The translations under genes and the position numbers were made by a program. The notes under the pieces are model-generated. The model saw only the letters and a list, made by a program, of their open reading frames with translations, searched no databases and had not been told where the DNA came from. Source: Aeromonas piscicola (GTDB lineage Bacteria > Pseudomonadota > Gammaproteobacteria > Enterobacterales > Aeromonadaceae). Taken from it: a stretch of DNA of 64,000 bases. The stretch lies in NCBI RefSeq assembly GCF_000820005.1, contig NZ_CDBL01000036.1, positions 1 through 64,000 on the forward strand, read 5' to 3'. This document shows, piece after piece, positions 30,558-42,862 of this stretch; within the stretch, counting starts at the first letter, position 1, and every line of letters starts with the position of its first letter.

Positions 30558-30881
30558 TCATGCGTCGCCTGCCTGGACGGGGAATTCTTTGCGCCACGCC
30601 TCGAAGCCGCCATCCAGGCTGTAAACCTGGTCATAGCCCTGTTGCAGCAGGTACTGGGCCGCGCCCTGGCTGCTGTTGCCGTGATAGCAGATCACTATCA
30701 CCGGGGTATCGAAATCCACCTCGTCCATAAAGCGCACCAGGGTACCGTTGGTGAGGTGGAAGGCGCCGACTGCGTGGGCTGCCTCGAAGGACTGCGGATC
30801 GCGAATATCCACGAGGCGGGCTTCACCGGCAGCGATCTTCTGGTGGGCATCATGGGCGCTGATATGGGCAAACTGGTCCAT
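30558..30881 (-). CDS. glpE: thiosulfate sulfurtransferase GlpE
   Basis: GlpE is a single-domain rhodanese that transfers sulfane sulfur from thiosulfate to cyanide or thioredoxin. The 107-residue product has [15 protein letters not shown], the active-site loop CYHGNSS with cysteine at residue 65, as in E. coli, and [13 protein letters not shown] precedes the chosen ATG at 30881; an ATG two codons earlier has a poor spacing. It is followed closely by glpG, the usual pairing, although no glpD or glpR is in the window. Confidence 0.95.
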   Translation of the reverse strand: MDQFAHISAHDAHQKIAAGEARLVDIRDPQSFEAAHAVGAFHLTNGTLVRFMDEVDFDTPVIVICYHGNSSQGAAQYLLQQGYDQVYSLDGGFEAWRKEFPVQAGDA

Positions 30882-31051
30882 TAACATGTCCTGTGAATAG
30901 GTAATTGTGGGCCAGTTTACCGCAAGCCTGCGCCTGTGCTAAGCCCGCAATGTGTCGGCTCGTCCCGCCGGGGGAGATCGCAATTTTCTTCAATATCGGC
31001 GCCAGGCTCATGGGTAGGGTGAAGGCCCAACACCTTCAACGAGTACCATCC

Positions 31052-31645
31052 ATGGAAATGAGTCTGCTGTTATCCATGGCCGGGTTTGCCCTGGCCATGT
31101 CCATCTCTCCCGGCCCGGTCAATCTGGTCGCCCTCAGTGCGGGGGCGCAATATGGTTTTCGCGCCAGCCTGCGCCATGTGGTGGGGGCCACCCTGGGTTT
31201 CATCCTGCTATTGCTGCTGATGGGGCTGGGCCTGGGGGCCACCTTGTCACACTGGCCAGTGGCGCTCAGCGGCATCCGCTGGGGAGGCATCCTCTTTCTC
31301 TGCTATCTGGCCTGGCTGCTGATGACGGACAAGGGAGAACTGAAGTGTGAGGGTGAAACGCCACCCGCCTTTTTATACGGCGCCCTGATGCAGTGGCTCA
31401 ATCCCAAGGCCTGGCTGGCGGCCAGCATGGGAATGGGGGCCTATGGGACCGTGGGCAATGTGGGTCAGACGATATGGTTCATCAGCCTCTATCTGGTGAT
31501 CTGCCTTGCTTCGATCGCCTGCTGGGCCTATGTCGGCAGTTGTCTGCAGGAAGCCCTGCTCGCGCCTCGCCGTCTGCGCTGGTTCAACCGCGGAATGGCG
31601 ATGCTGCTGTTGCTCAGCGTTGGCTATCTTGTGCTGGAGCGCTGA
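31052..31645 (+). CDS. LysE family amino acid exporter
   Basis: A 197-residue inner-membrane protein with about six hydrophobic segments and the LysE/RhtB opening SISPGPVNLVALSAGAQYG followed by a GATLGF motif. Members export amino acids or related metabolites; the substrate here is not determined. I start at the ATG at 31052 (another lies two codons on), since the upstream in-frame sequence is not family-like. Ribosome-site support is weak. It converges with, and overlaps by 22 bases, an AraC regulator gene, a pairing common for LysE-type exporters. Confidence 0.85.
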   Translation: MEMSLLLSMAGFALAMSISPGPVNLVALSAGAQYGFRASLRHVVGATLGFILLLLLMGLGLGATLSHWPVALSGIRWGGILFLCYLAWLLMTDKGELKCEGETPPAFLYGALMQWLNPKAWLAASMGMGAYGTVGNVGQTIWFISLYLVICLASIACWAYVGSCLQEALLAPRRLRWFNRGMAMLLLLSVGYLVLER

Positions 31646-32466
31646 GGGAGGGACTGGTACTGGCCCGGGGTCGCGGCGACCAGCCGCTTGAACTGGCGCT
31701 GGAAATGGGCCTGATCGGAGAAGCCCGTCGCCAGCGCCACCTCGACCAGGGGGTGCCCCTGAACGAGCAGGGCACGGGCATGGCGAATGCGCTGGTTGAG
31801 CAGGTAGGCGTGGGGGGTCATGCCGTAATGGTGGTTGAATACTCGCACCAGGTGAGATGGGGTCAGCCCGGCGACTGTGCTCAGGTACTGCAAGGTGAGG
31901 GGGCTGGCGTACTCGTCCTGCATCAGCTCGGCGGCGCGCCTCAGATGCAGGGGCGGACGCGCGTCCCATCTGGCGGGGGTGAGCCTGGCCAGCAGCTGAT
32001 GGCTGAACAGATGGCAGGCCACCTCCTTGGCGAGGCGATCCTGGCGGTCATCCTGCAGGGTGCGATAGAGGTGTTGCAAGCGGGCATACAGCAGGGGATC
32101 CCGGCTGGCCGTCATGTCGAAGGGGCGAAAATGGGCCCCCAGTCCGGCCTCCTCCTGCTGGCTGCGCAGCCAGTCGGTATCGAGGTAGAACATCAGATAG
32201 GACCAGGGCTGGTCTGCGATGGGGTTGCAGGCATGCACCTCTTCTGGGTTCATCAGCACCAGGGAGCCCGAGCTGACCTCCTGTCTGCTGCGCTGGTTGA
32301 GGTAGTGGCTGTGGCCGCCGGTGATGGCGCCGATGGAGAAGTGGGCATGGCTGTGCTTGTCGTAACAGACGCGGCGGCCATCCTGTACCGCCCGCGCCTC
32401 TATGAAGGGCAGGGCCGGATCGCGCCAGAACAGGTGGCGATCCCGCTCGGCACCGGCCCTGCTCAT
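31624..32466 (-). CDS. AraC family transcriptional regulator
   Basis: A 280-residue regulator. The N-terminal half is a cupin-type sensing domain (HSHAHFSIGAITGG, then GSLVLMNPEEVHACNP). The C-terminal hundred residues hold the two helix-turn-helix motifs, with LQYLSTVAGLTPSHLVRVF and VALATGFSDQAHFQRQFKR. It begins 3 bases after the livF stop, so it is probably at the tail of the liv transcript. Its 3' end overlaps the exporter gene that faces it. It could control the exporter, the liv genes or both; domain resemblance to AraC/LysE pairs favours the exporter. Confidence 0.87.
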   Translation of the reverse strand: MSRAGAERDRHLFWRDPALPFIEARAVQDGRRVCYDKHSHAHFSIGAITGGHSHYLNQRSRQEVSSGSLVLMNPEEVHACNPIADQPWSYLMFYLDTDWLRSQQEEAGLGAHFRPFDMTASRDPLLYARLQHLYRTLQDDRQDRLAKEVACHLFSHQLLARLTPARWDARPPLHLRRAAELMQDEYASPLTLQYLSTVAGLTPSHLVRVFNHHYGMTPHAYLLNQRIRHARALLVQGHPLVEVALATGFSDQAHFQRQFKRLVAATPGQYQSLPQRSSTR

Positions 32467-32469
32467 GGG

Positions 32470-33171
32470 TTAACCACCCAGGTAGGCCTGCCGTACTGCG
32501 GGGTTGGCCAGCAGGGCGGCCCCCGTGTCTTGCAGCACCACATGGCCGTTCTCCAGCACATAACCCCGATCGGCCAGCTTGAGCGCCTGGTTGGCGTTCT
32601 GCTCCACCAGGAAGATGGTCATCCCCTTCTGGCGCAGCTGCTCTATGGTATCGAAGATCTGCTGGATGACGATGGGGGCCAGCCCCAGCGAGGGTTCATC
32701 CAGCAGCAGCAGGCGCGGCTTGCTCATCAGGGCGCGGCCTATGGCCAGCATCTGCTGCTCGCCGCCGGACATGGTGCCGGCGCGCTGCTGCAGCCGCTCG
32801 TGCAGGCGCGGGAACAGGGTGAATACCTGATCCAGCAGGGCCGGTTGCTCGGTCTTGTCGACGAAGAAGGCGCCCATCAACAGGTTCTCCTCCACCGTCA
32901 GGCGGGCGAAGATGCGGCGTCCCTCCGGCACCACGGCGATATCCTTGCGCATGATGCGGGCCGTGGTGAGGGAGCTTATCTGCTCTCCCTCGAACCAGAT
33001 GCTGCCGCTGCTGGGCTTGGGCTCGCCGCACAGGGTCATCAGCAAGGTGGTCTTGCCGGCGCCGTTGGCACCTATCAGGGTGACGATTTCCCCCTCTTTC
33101 ACTTCGACGCTGACGTCGTGCAGCGCCTGAATTTTGCCGTAGTGGGTCGATACGTTGCGAAGTTCTAACAT
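32470..33171 (-). CDS. livF: branched-chain amino acid ABC transporter, ATPase LivF
   Basis: One of two ATPases driving Leu/Ile/Val import. The 233-residue product has Walker A GANGAGKTTL, the signature MSGGEQQM, Walker B LLLDEPSLGLAP and the H-loop glutamine-histidine region near IFLVEQNANQ, which is typical of LivF rather than LivG. It ends the livKHMGF order and is followed at once by the AraC gene. Confidence 0.96.
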   Translation of the reverse strand: MLELRNVSTHYGKIQALHDVSVEVKEGEIVTLIGANGAGKTTLLMTLCGEPKPSSGSIWFEGEQISSLTTARIMRKDIAVVPEGRRIFARLTVEENLLMGAFFVDKTEQPALLDQVFTLFPRLHERLQQRAGTMSGGEQQMLAIGRALMSKPRLLLLDEPSLGLAPIVIQQIFDTIEQLRQKGMTIFLVEQNANQALKLADRGYVLENGHVVLQDTGAALLANPAVRQAYLGG

Positions 33172-33183
33172 CTTTTGTGTTCC

Positions 33184-33954
33184 TTACGACTCGCCCAGAT
33201 AGGCCTTGATCACGGCCGGATTGTTGCGGATCTCATCCGGCTTGCCGTGGGCCAGCGGGGTGCCCTGATTGACCACGAAGATGCGGTTGGAGATGCCCAT
33301 CACCAGCTTCATGTCGTGTTCGATCAGCAGCACAGAGACGCCAAATTCGTCCCGCAGGCTGATGATCAGTTCGTTCAGCTCATCCGTCTCGTGCGGGTTG
33401 AGGCCGGCGGCCGGCTCGTCCAGCATCAGCAGATCGGGCCGGGTCGCCATGCAGCGGGCGATCTCGAGCCGGCGTTGCTGGCCATAGGCCAGGTTGCCGG
33501 CGGCACGATTGGAGAGATCCTTGAGGCCCACCTTCTCCAGCCAGAAGGCGGCGTGTTCCAGCCCCTCCTGCTCGGCACGGCGAAAGGCCGGGGTCTTGAA
33601 CAGGCCGGCGATGAAACTGGTGTTGAGGTGGCGATGCTGGGCCACCAGCAGGTTCTCCACTGCCGTCATGTCCTTGAACAGCCGCACGTGCTGGAAGGTG
33701 CGCACTATCCCCTTGCGGGCGATGAGGTGGCCGGGTAGCCCCTGGATCTCCTCACCCTTGTAGCGAATGATGCCGCCGCTCGGGCGATAGAAGCCGGTCA
33801 GGCAGTTGAAGACGGTCGTCTTGCCCGCGCCGTTGGGGCCTATGATGGAGATCACCTCCCCCTTGTCCACGTCCAGTTTGACGCCGTTGACCGCCAACAA
33901 ACCGCCGAAGCGCATCGATAAATCAGAGACTTCTAACAACATCTGATTGCTCAT
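33184..33954 (-). CDS. livG: branched-chain amino acid ABC transporter, ATPase LivG
   Basis: The second ATPase of the importer, 256 residues. It has Walker [12 protein letters not shown], the LivG-type signature [14 protein letters not shown], Walker [14 protein letters not shown] and [13 protein letters not shown]. It overlaps livM by 4 bases and precedes livF by 12. Confidence 0.96.
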   Translation of the reverse strand: MSNQMLLEVSDLSMRFGGLLAVNGVKLDVDKGEVISIIGPNGAGKTTVFNCLTGFYRPSGGIIRYKGEEIQGLPGHLIARKGIVRTFQHVRLFKDMTAVENLLVAQHRHLNTSFIAGLFKTPAFRRAEQEGLEHAAFWLEKVGLKDLSNRAAGNLAYGQQRRLEIARCMATRPDLLMLDEPAAGLNPHETDELNELIISLRDEFGVSVLLIEHDMKLVMGISNRIFVVNQGTPLAHGKPDEIRNNPAVIKAYLGES

Positions 33955-35219
33955 TTTTGTAGCTCCAGGTGAGGTCTGGTCATCGGCAGCAGTCCCTGTG
34001 GCCGCCAGATCATCATGAACACCATCAGCAGACCGAACATCAGCATGCGGTACTCGTTGAATTCACGGGCCAGCTCGGGCAGTACCGTCATCACTATGGC
34101 GGCCAGCACCACCCCGATCTGGGAGCCCATGCCCCCCAGCACCACAATCGCAAGGACGATGGCCGACTCGATGAAGACGAAGGACTCCGGGCTGATGAAG
34201 CCCTGGCGCGAGGCGAAGAAGCTGCCGGCGAAGCCAGCGAAGCAGGCGCCTATGGTGAAGGCGGTCAGCTTGATGATGGTGGGGTTGAGCCCCAGCGACT
34301 TGCAGGCGATCTCGTCCTCCCGCAGGGCTTCCCAGGCGCGGCCCAGTGGCATGCGCAGCAAGCGGTTGATGACGAACAGGGTGGCCACCACCAGCACCAG
34401 CGCCATCAGGTAGAGGAAGATCACCTTGTGGTTGGCGTTGTAGGCGATGCCGAAGAAGTCGTGGAAGGTGCCAAAGCCCCCATCCTTGACGGTGCGGTTG
34501 AACTCCAGGCCGCCGAGCGTCGGCTTGGGAATGCCGGAGATGCCATTCGGGCCGCCGGTGAGGCTGGTCATGTTGTTGAGCAGGATGCGAATGATCTCGC
34601 CAAAGCCCAGGGTGACGATGGCCAGGTAGTCCCCGCGCAGCCGCAACACAGGAAAGCCGAGCAGGAAGCCGAAGGTGGCCGCCATCAGGCCTGCGATGGG
34701 CAGGCACTCCCAGAAACTCAGGCCGAAATAGGTGTTGAGCAGGGCATAGCTGTAGGCGCCGACCGCATAGAAGCCGACATAGCCCAGATCCAGCAGACCG
34801 GCCAGGCCCACTACCACGTTCAGCCCCAGCCCCAGCATGATGTAGATCAGGGTGAGGGTGGCGAGATCGATGGCGCCTCGTGAGGCCATGAAGGGCCAGC
34901 TGACCGCAAACAGCAGCACCAGCACGGCGGTGAGGTTATAGAGCTTGGGTGCCTCTTCCGGGCTGGGCAGCACCAGCTTGGTGAAGCCGATGGAGAAGCC
35001 GCTGATGGAGCCTTTGAACCGCCGGCTGATCTGGCCGCGCAACATCTGGAACCAGAACACCAGAGCGGCACCGCCCACCAGCCAGGCCAGTGACACGTCG
35101 AGGCGGCTGACTACCAGCAGACGGGTACCGTCGGTCTCGAGTTTGAAGCCGAGCAGCCAGAAGGAGAGCACCAGCAATACCAGGCTGGCGATACAGGCGT
35201 GAATGAATTGGTGTTTCAT
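33951..35219 (-). CDS. livM: branched-chain amino acid ABC permease LivM
   Basis: LivM is one of the two membrane subunits. The 422-residue product has an N-terminal extension of about 110 residues with extra hydrophobic segments, as in E. coli LivM (425), then the conserved core with [42 protein letters not shown] and [16 protein letters not shown]. The start ATG overlaps the livH stop by one base (TGATG). A longer in-frame reading into livH is not the gene. Confidence 0.96.
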   Translation of the reverse strand: MKHQFIHACIASLVLLVLSFWLLGFKLETDGTRLLVVSRLDVSLAWLVGGAALVFWFQMLRGQISRRFKGSISGFSIGFTKLVLPSPEEAPKLYNLTAVLVLLFAVSWPFMASRGAIDLATLTLIYIMLGLGLNVVVGLAGLLDLGYVGFYAVGAYSYALLNTYFGLSFWECLPIAGLMAATFGFLLGFPVLRLRGDYLAIVTLGFGEIIRILLNNMTSLTGGPNGISGIPKPTLGGLEFNRTVKDGGFGTFHDFFGIAYNANHKVIFLYLMALVLVVATLFVINRLLRMPLGRAWEALREDEIACKSLGLNPTIIKLTAFTIGACFAGFAGSFFASRQGFISPESFVFIESAIVLAIVVLGGMGSQIGVVLAAIVMTVLPELAREFNEYRMLMFGLLMVFMMIWRPQGLLPMTRPHLELQK

Positions 35220-36145
35220 CAGACTTTCTCCACTTCCGGGCGGCCGAGAATGCCGGTGGGCATAAACAGCAAGACGCCGATCAGCAGGGCGAAGGCCATC
35301 ACATCCTTGTACTCGGTGCTGAGATAGCCGGCGGTGAGTGCTTCCACCACCCCCAGCAGCAGGCCGCCGAGCACGGCGCCGGGTATGCTGCCGATGCCGC
35401 CCAATACCGCTGCTGTAAACGCCTTCAGACCGGCCATAAAGCCGAGATAGGGGTTGATGACGCCGTAATACATGCCGAGCAGCACGCCCGCGACGGCGGC
35501 CAGGGTGGCCCCCAGCACGAAGGTGATGGAGATGACCACGTGGGTGTCTATCCCCAGCAGGTTGGCCATCTTGATGTCTTCCGAACAGGCGCGGCAGGCA
35601 CGGCCCATACGGGAGCGGCCGATGAACTGGGTCAGCGCCAGCATGGTGATGAAGGTCACCACGAAGATGATGAGCTGCATGTAGGAGAGGCTGGCCTGGA
35701 AGCCGTCCTCTGCGCCCAGGGTCCAGCCCCCGGAGATCAGGGTGGGCATGGCGATATCGCGTGAGCCCTGTGCCATTCGCATCATGTTCTGCAAGAAGAT
35801 CGACATGCCGATGGCGGAGATGAGGGGGATGAGGCGGTTGCCGCCCCGCAGCGGGCGATAGGCGACCCGCTCTATGGTCCAGCCATAGGTTCCGGTGATG
35901 ATGATGCTGACCAGGAAGGCGCCTCCCAGCAGCAGGAAGGTGCTGTCGATGCCCATCATGGCGAGCCCGGCCATCACCATAAAGGCGACATAGGAGCCGA
36001 TCATGTAAACCTCGCCGTGAGCGAAGTTGATCATGCCGATGATGCCATAGACCATGGTGTAGCCAATGGCGATCAACGCATAGGTGCTGCCTATGGTTAA
36101 CCCGTTCAGCAGCTGCTGAACCAGGTAAAGGAGGTGTTCGGACAT
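35219..36145 (-). CDS. livH: branched-chain amino acid ABC permease LivH
   Basis: The other membrane subunit, 308 residues with about eight hydrophobic spans. The [20 protein letters not shown] opening and [14 protein letters not shown] are characteristic, as is the C-terminal [20 protein letters not shown]. It starts about 65 bases after livK, across a hairpin that may lower its expression relative to the binding protein. AAGGAGG-like sequence lies before the ATG region only weakly. Confidence 0.96.
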   Translation of the reverse strand: MSEHLLYLVQQLLNGLTIGSTYALIAIGYTMVYGIIGMINFAHGEVYMIGSYVAFMVMAGLAMMGIDSTFLLLGGAFLVSIIITGTYGWTIERVAYRPLRGGNRLIPLISAIGMSIFLQNMMRMAQGSRDIAMPTLISGGWTLGAEDGFQASLSYMQLIIFVVTFITMLALTQFIGRSRMGRACRACSEDIKMANLLGIDTHVVISITFVLGATLAAVAGVLLGMYYGVINPYLGFMAGLKAFTAAVLGGIGSIPGAVLGGLLLGVVEALTAGYLSTEYKDVMAFALLIGVLLFMPTGILGRPEVEKV

Positions 36146-36169
36146 ACTGCGATCCCTGTACTTGCCCGC

Positions 36170-36199
36170 AAAGAAAGGAGGGGTGACTCATGTCACCCC
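36170..36199 (-). terminator. hairpin attenuator between livK and livH
   Basis: On the minus strand GGGGTGAC and GTCACCCC form a perfect 8-bp stem with an ATGA loop, followed by the pyrimidine tract TCCTTTCTTT. It probably stops part of the transcripts after livK, giving more binding protein than permease. Confidence 0.6.
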
Positions 36200-36209
36200 G
36201 ACCGGCAGA

Positions 36210-37331
36210 TTATTTGACTTGAGTGGAGGTACCGTCGGCGTGCCACTGGAACACACCGAATTCAAAGCCTTTCAGGTCACCACTCGGCGCCCAGCTCAGG
36301 GTGCCCATGACGGTATCGATCGGCGTGGCCTTGATGGCGGCAGCGACCGCAGCCGGGTCATCCTCACCCGCCTTGGCGATACCGGCAGCCAGGGTTTGCA
36401 CCGCCGCATAGGTGGTCCAGACAAAGGGACCGGAGGAGTCCTGACCCTTGGCCTTGAACGCCGCCACCAGCGGGGCGTTGGTCGGCACCAGATCGTACTT
36501 GTTCGGCAGGGTCACCAGCAGACCTTCGGAAGCCGGGCCACCGATGGCGGAGATGTCCTTGTTGCCTACCCCTTCCGGACCCATGAACTTGGCCTTCAGG
36601 CCCTTCTCGCCAGCCTGACGCAGGATCAGACCCAGCTCGGGGTGGTAGCCGCCGTAGTAGACGAAGTCGACGTTCTCTTTCTGCAGCTTGGCGATCAGGG
36701 CAGAGAAGTCCTTGTCACCGGCTGTGATGCCTTCGAACGCCACCACTTTCACGCCGGCCTTGTCCAGAGATGCTTTCACGCTGGTGGCGATGCCTTCACC
36801 GTACTGCTTCTTGTCATGGATGACGGCCACGCGCTGGGGCTTGACCTGCTCGATGATGTACTTGGCGGCGGTCGGGCCCTGGTCGCTGTCCAGACCTATG
36901 GTACGCAGCACCAGCTGATAGCCGCGCTCGGTGATCTTGGGGTTGGTGGAGGCGGGGGTGATCATCAGCACGCCTTCATCTTCATAGATGTCGGAGGCGG
37001 GCAGGGTGTTGTCGGAGCAGAGGTGGCCGACCACGAACTTGACGCCGTCGTTGATCACCTTGTTGGCGACTGCCACGGCCTGCTTGGGATCGCAGGCATC
37101 GTCATAGATGACGGCTTCGATCTGCTTGCCGGCGATACCGCCAGCCTTGTTGATCTGCTCGACTGCCATCTTGCCGCCGGTGAACTGCATGTCACCGTAC
37201 TGGGCGACCGGGCCTGTGACCGGGCCGGCGATGCCGATCTTGATGGTGTCAGCCGCGTTGGCGATGGATATCGATCCAAACAGAGCCAAAGAAACCGCTG
37301 CGCTTACTGTGATTTTGCTCAACTTATGCAT
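36210..37331 (-). CDS. livK: branched-chain amino acid periplasmic binding protein
   Basis: A 373-residue LivJ/LivK-type binding protein. The signal peptide covers about residues 1-26 (ending SIANA). The mature start [21 protein letters not shown], the disulfide pair region DDACDPKQA and [13 protein letters not shown], and [10 protein letters not shown] are all as in E. coli LivK. AAGGGA precedes the ATG. It leads the livKHMGF operon. A 9-bp inverted repeat about 190 bases upstream could be an operator. Whether it is closer to LivJ or LivK in ligand range cannot be told; the symbol reflects the linkage. Confidence 0.94.
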   Translation of the reverse strand: MHKLSKITVSAAVSLALFGSISIANAADTIKIGIAGPVTGPVAQYGDMQFTGGKMAVEQINKAGGIAGKQIEAVIYDDACDPKQAVAVANKVINDGVKFVVGHLCSDNTLPASDIYEDEGVLMITPASTNPKITERGYQLVLRTIGLDSDQGPTAAKYIIEQVKPQRVAVIHDKKQYGEGIATSVKASLDKAGVKVVAFEGITAGDKDFSALIAKLQKENVDFVYYGGYHPELGLILRQAGEKGLKAKFMGPEGVGNKDISAIGGPASEGLLVTLPNKYDLVPTNAPLVAAFKAKGQDSSGPFVWTTYAAVQTLAAGIAKAGEDDPAAVAAAIKATPIDTVMGTLSWAPSGDLKGFEFGVFQWHADGTSTQVK

Positions 37332-37519
37332 TGATTCGTCCCTTAATCAGTGGATTGTTTCATTTTCCGTGTGCCATTCCGGGCCGGGATCCCGCCAGTC
37401 CGGTAATAGGTATGGTTCTATCATTCCTCGCTGGGCAATAACAAGCTGTTAAAGATACTAACCAGAGAGGGTGGGATAGTGCTTTTTTGAAATAAATGGC
37501 TAATTTTAAATACTATGAT

Positions 37520-37552
37520 AGATGTTAATACTGATTTGTTTAGTTAACATCT
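37520..37552. promoter_or_regulatory. 9-bp perfect inverted repeat upstream of livK
   Basis: AGATGTTAA (37520-37528) and TTAACATCT (37544-37552) are perfect inverted copies with a 15-base spacer, in the AT-rich part of the gap and overlapping a possible livK promoter. The size suits a dimeric regulator; which one is unknown. Confidence 0.5.
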
Positions 37553-37640
37553 TCACAACAAGGTGTGCTGGTGACAAATGGCAGATGAAAAAACTGACGA
37601 TATTTCACCCTGACACTGCTCCCATTTTGACCAAAATCCG

Positions 37641-37650
37641 TTTGCGCAAA
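37641..37650. promoter_or_regulatory. TTTGCGCAAA palindrome upstream of the LacI-type gene
   Basis: A perfect 10-bp palindrome with a central CG, about 116 bases before the regulator ATG. LacI-family operators are palindromes with central CG, so an autoregulatory site is possible, though the half-sites differ from known PurR or RbsR boxes. Confidence 0.3.
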
Positions 37651-37766
37651 TAGAAATGAGCGCCTAGATTAGCCAGCATTGACAATTCATTGGCAGTGCC
37701 TGTTAAAACCAAGCCTTTATTCGGGAAATCTGCTAATGTTCCGCTTTTGATCTTCAGGAGACAGAG

Positions 37767-38771
37767 ATGGCCACTATCAAGGATGTCGCTTCCCGTGCAG
37801 GCGTATCCATCTCCACCGTCTCACATGTACTCAATCACACCCGTCGGGTCAGCGAAGATGCAACCCAAAAAGTGCTTGAGGCGGTGGCAGAACTCAACTA
37901 CGCGCCCAACTCGGTAGCGCGCAGCCTCAAGATAAACTCAACCAAAACCATAGGCATGCTGGTCACCACCAGTGCCAACCCCTTCTTCGCGGAAGTGGTG
38001 CAGGGGGTGGAGGCGTACTGTTTCGAACAGGGTTACAGCCTGATCCTGTGCAACACCGAAAACCAGCCGCCCCGCCAGCAGCATTACCTGAGAATGCTGA
38101 TGGAGAAGCGGGTTGACGGCCTGCTGGTGCTGGGAACCGACATCGACACCCCGCTGCGCGACATGCTGCGCATCCACAAGAATGTGCCGCAGGTGGTGCT
38201 GGATTGGGGCACAGAGTGCGATTTCGCCAACGTGATCAATGACAACGCCCGCATAGGCGCGCGTCTGGCCGTGCGCCATCTGCTGGAGCAGGGTCACACA
38301 GACATCGTCTGCATCACCGGCCAGATCTCCAAGCCGACCACCCAGCAGCGACTTGACGGGGTGCGCGATGCCCTGGGCGAGCAGGGTCTGACCCTGAAGG
38401 ACGAGCAGATCTTCGAAGGGGATTACGAGAGCCAGAGTGGTTTTGATGCCATGCAGCGCATCCTGGCCCTCACGCCTCGCCCGACGGCTGTGTTTGCCTT
38501 CGATGATCCCATGGCGATCGGCGCCATCTGCGCCGCTTGGGAAGCCGGGGTCAAGGTGCCGGACGATATCTCCATGATCGGCTATGACGACGTGGAAATG
38601 GCGCGCTTCTCCAGCCCGCCGCTCACCACCATTCGCCACCCCAAGGCCGAGCTTGGCCTGCTGGCGGTGAAGCACCTGGTGAGCCGGATCCGCAACAAGG
38701 CGCTGGAAGTCGAGTCCATGACGGTACAGCCTGAGCTGATCGTTCGCCGCTCGGTCAAATCCCTGCGCTGA
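37767..38771 (+). CDS. LacI family regulator, RbsR/PurR-like
   Basis: A 334-residue repressor. Residues 1-25 form the helix-turn-helix (ATIKDVASRAGVSISTVSH), then the hinge LNYAPNSVARSLK, and a periplasmic-binding-protein-like ligand domain with NPFFAEVVQGVE, RVDGLLVLG and ISMIGYDDVEMARF. It aligns along its length with RbsR and PurR. No ribose or purine genes are adjacent, so the ligand is unknown. AGGAGA precedes the ATG. Downstream, the alpha-glucoside island lies between its terminator and the convergent norR gene; that island has its own GntR regulator, so this protein need not control it. Confidence 0.88.
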   Translation: MATIKDVASRAGVSISTVSHVLNHTRRVSEDATQKVLEAVAELNYAPNSVARSLKINSTKTIGMLVTTSANPFFAEVVQGVEAYCFEQGYSLILCNTENQPPRQQHYLRMLMEKRVDGLLVLGTDIDTPLRDMLRIHKNVPQVVLDWGTECDFANVINDNARIGARLAVRHLLEQGHTDIVCITGQISKPTTQQRLDGVRDALGEQGLTLKDEQIFEGDYESQSGFDAMQRILALTPRPTAVFAFDDPMAIGAICAAWEAGVKVPDDISMIGYDDVEMARFSSPPLTTIRHPKAELGLLAVKHLVSRIRNKALEVESMTVQPELIVRRSVKSLR

Positions 38772-38799
38772 CCGCCACGCTGTATTGCACGGCGATAGT

Positions 38800-38844
38800 C
38801 GGCACCACGAAAAACCCCCTCGTCACCGAGGGGGTTTTTGTTTG
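38800..38844. repeat. 45-bp direct repeat, copy 1, containing a terminator
   Basis: This 45-base stretch is identical to 42799-42843. Its core is a terminator: AAAAACCCCCTCG and CGAGGGGGTTTTT around a TCAC loop. Identity runs beyond the hairpin on both sides (CGGCACCACG before it, GTTTG after it). It ends the LacI-type gene and, in the other direction, the alpha-glucoside operon. Confidence 0.93.
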
Positions 38845-38852
38845 CGGGCGAT

Positions 38853-41764
<2,912 letters not shown>

Positions 41765-42048
41765 ATATTGTCCCTTTATTAAAAGAGTTTTTGATGGGGT
41801 GTTGTCTGTGTTGCTGAATTGAACCTAACAACAATGGGTCAAGCCCTCATGAAATATGTGGTGGTTATGTGATCCGGCGCATGCTCTTATTTAGACAAAG
41901 AGATCTAAATTTTGAGATATTGTTGTACATCTTGTTTTTGTGACGTTCTTGTCGGTTTATTTGAATTTAAAATTGTTTATTTTCAATTGGTTGAGCCTGG
42001 AGCTCCTGAATGAGGGGGCCGTAGGTACAGGCCGGGAGAGGTCTAGCA
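41765..42048. promoter_or_regulatory. divergent regulatory region of the alpha-glucoside genes
   Basis: This 284-base AT-rich gap separates the PTS operon from its divergent GntR regulator, so it should hold both promoters and the operator. Only half-matches to a CRP site are visible (TGTGATCCGGCGCATG near 41870; TGTGACG near 41940). No operator palindrome is convincing. Confidence 0.45.
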
Positions 42049-42756
42049 GTGATCTATAAATCGGTGGCAGATCGGCTGCGTATCCGGGTCAATGGCGCGG
42101 ATTGCCGGGTGGGAGACGTATTGCCGAGCGAGAAGATGCTGGCGAGCCAGTTCGGCGTGTCACGCATGACGGTGCGCAAGGCAGTGGACATGCTGATCGA
42201 ATGGGGGCTGGTGGCGCGGCGCCACGGCAGCGGCACCTATGTGACCAAGAAGGATGTCCAGCATGAGACCAAGGGGCTGAGCGGCTTTACCGAGCTGATG
42301 CGCGATCAGGGCCGGGAGCTCACCAGCCAGGTGCTGGAGTTTCGTACCATGCCGGCCCCACCGGCGATTGCCAGCCAGCTCAGGGTCAAGGTTAACGAGC
42401 CCGTCTACTACTCCAGCCGGGTGCGTTCTGTGGACGGTCGGGCCCTGCTGGTGGAGGAAAGCTACATGCCGGTGCGGCTGTTTCGCACCCTGTCGGTGGC
42501 CCATCTGGAGGGCTCCAAGTTTGCCTATATCGAGAACGAGTGCCAGCTCCCCATCGCCGGCAACTACGAGAGCTTCAGCGCCGTGCTGGCCGACCGGCAG
42601 ATGGCCGAGCTGCTGCATATCGAGCAGGGGGCGCCCATCCTGCGGCTGACCTCCCTCTCTTATGGCGAGAACGGGGAATTTCTCAACTACTCCATCATGT
42701 TTCGCAACGCCAACGACTATCACGTCGACTACCACCTGCGCCGTGCCCGCGACTGA
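42049..42756 (+). CDS. GntR/HutC family regulator of the alpha-glucoside operon
   Basis: A 235-residue regulator with an N-terminal winged helix (VGDVLPSEKMLASQFGVSRMTVRKAVDML) and a C-terminal UTRA ligand domain that binds sugar phosphates in many relatives. The start is a GTG preceded by GGGAGAGG. It diverges from the PTS gene, so it most probably represses that operon and is relieved by a phosphorylated alpha-glucoside; this is inference from position and family. The terminator-bearing repeat copy 2 follows. Confidence 0.9.
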   Translation: MIYKSVADRLRIRVNGADCRVGDVLPSEKMLASQFGVSRMTVRKAVDMLIEWGLVARRHGSGTYVTKKDVQHETKGLSGFTELMRDQGRELTSQVLEFRTMPAPPAIASQLRVKVNEPVYYSSRVRSVDGRALLVEESYMPVRLFRTLSVAHLEGSKFAYIENECQLPIAGNYESFSAVLADRQMAELLHIEQGAPILRLTSLSYGENGEFLNYSIMFRNANDYHVDYHLRRARD

Positions 42757-42798
42757 GTCCGCCGCCGATGGATCATGCTGCGGCCCCGGTCATGGCAC

Positions 42799-42843
42799 CG
42801 GCACCACGAAAAACCCCCTCGTCACCGAGGGGGTTTTTGTTTG
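42799..42843. repeat. 45-bp direct repeat, copy 2, containing a terminator
   Basis: Identical over 45 bases to 38800-38844. It serves the GntR gene and the convergent norR as a bidirectional terminator. Together the copies bracket the alpha-glucoside island of about 4 kb. Confidence 0.93.
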
Positions 42844-42862
42844 TGGGGGTTAAGTCATTGCA

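Larger units (their letters stand above)
37332..37766. other. intergenic region between livK and the LacI-type regulator
   Basis: This 435-base gap separates divergent genes and is AT-rich in its middle (about 37470-37560). It holds no convincing protein gene. It contains two palindromic candidates listed separately, and probably both promoters. On the minus strand TAAACA, 16 bases and TATCAT near 37520-37541 could be a promoter of livK. Confidence 0.5.

Noticed and set aside
35220-36191. Fusion-like extension of livM into livH
   Set aside because: It is an out-of-frame reading of livH; the proper livM start overlaps the livH stop.
41860-41960. CRP sites in the alpha-glucoside regulatory region
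   Set aside because: Only half-sites (TGTGA) are visible, with no matching TCACA at the right distance.
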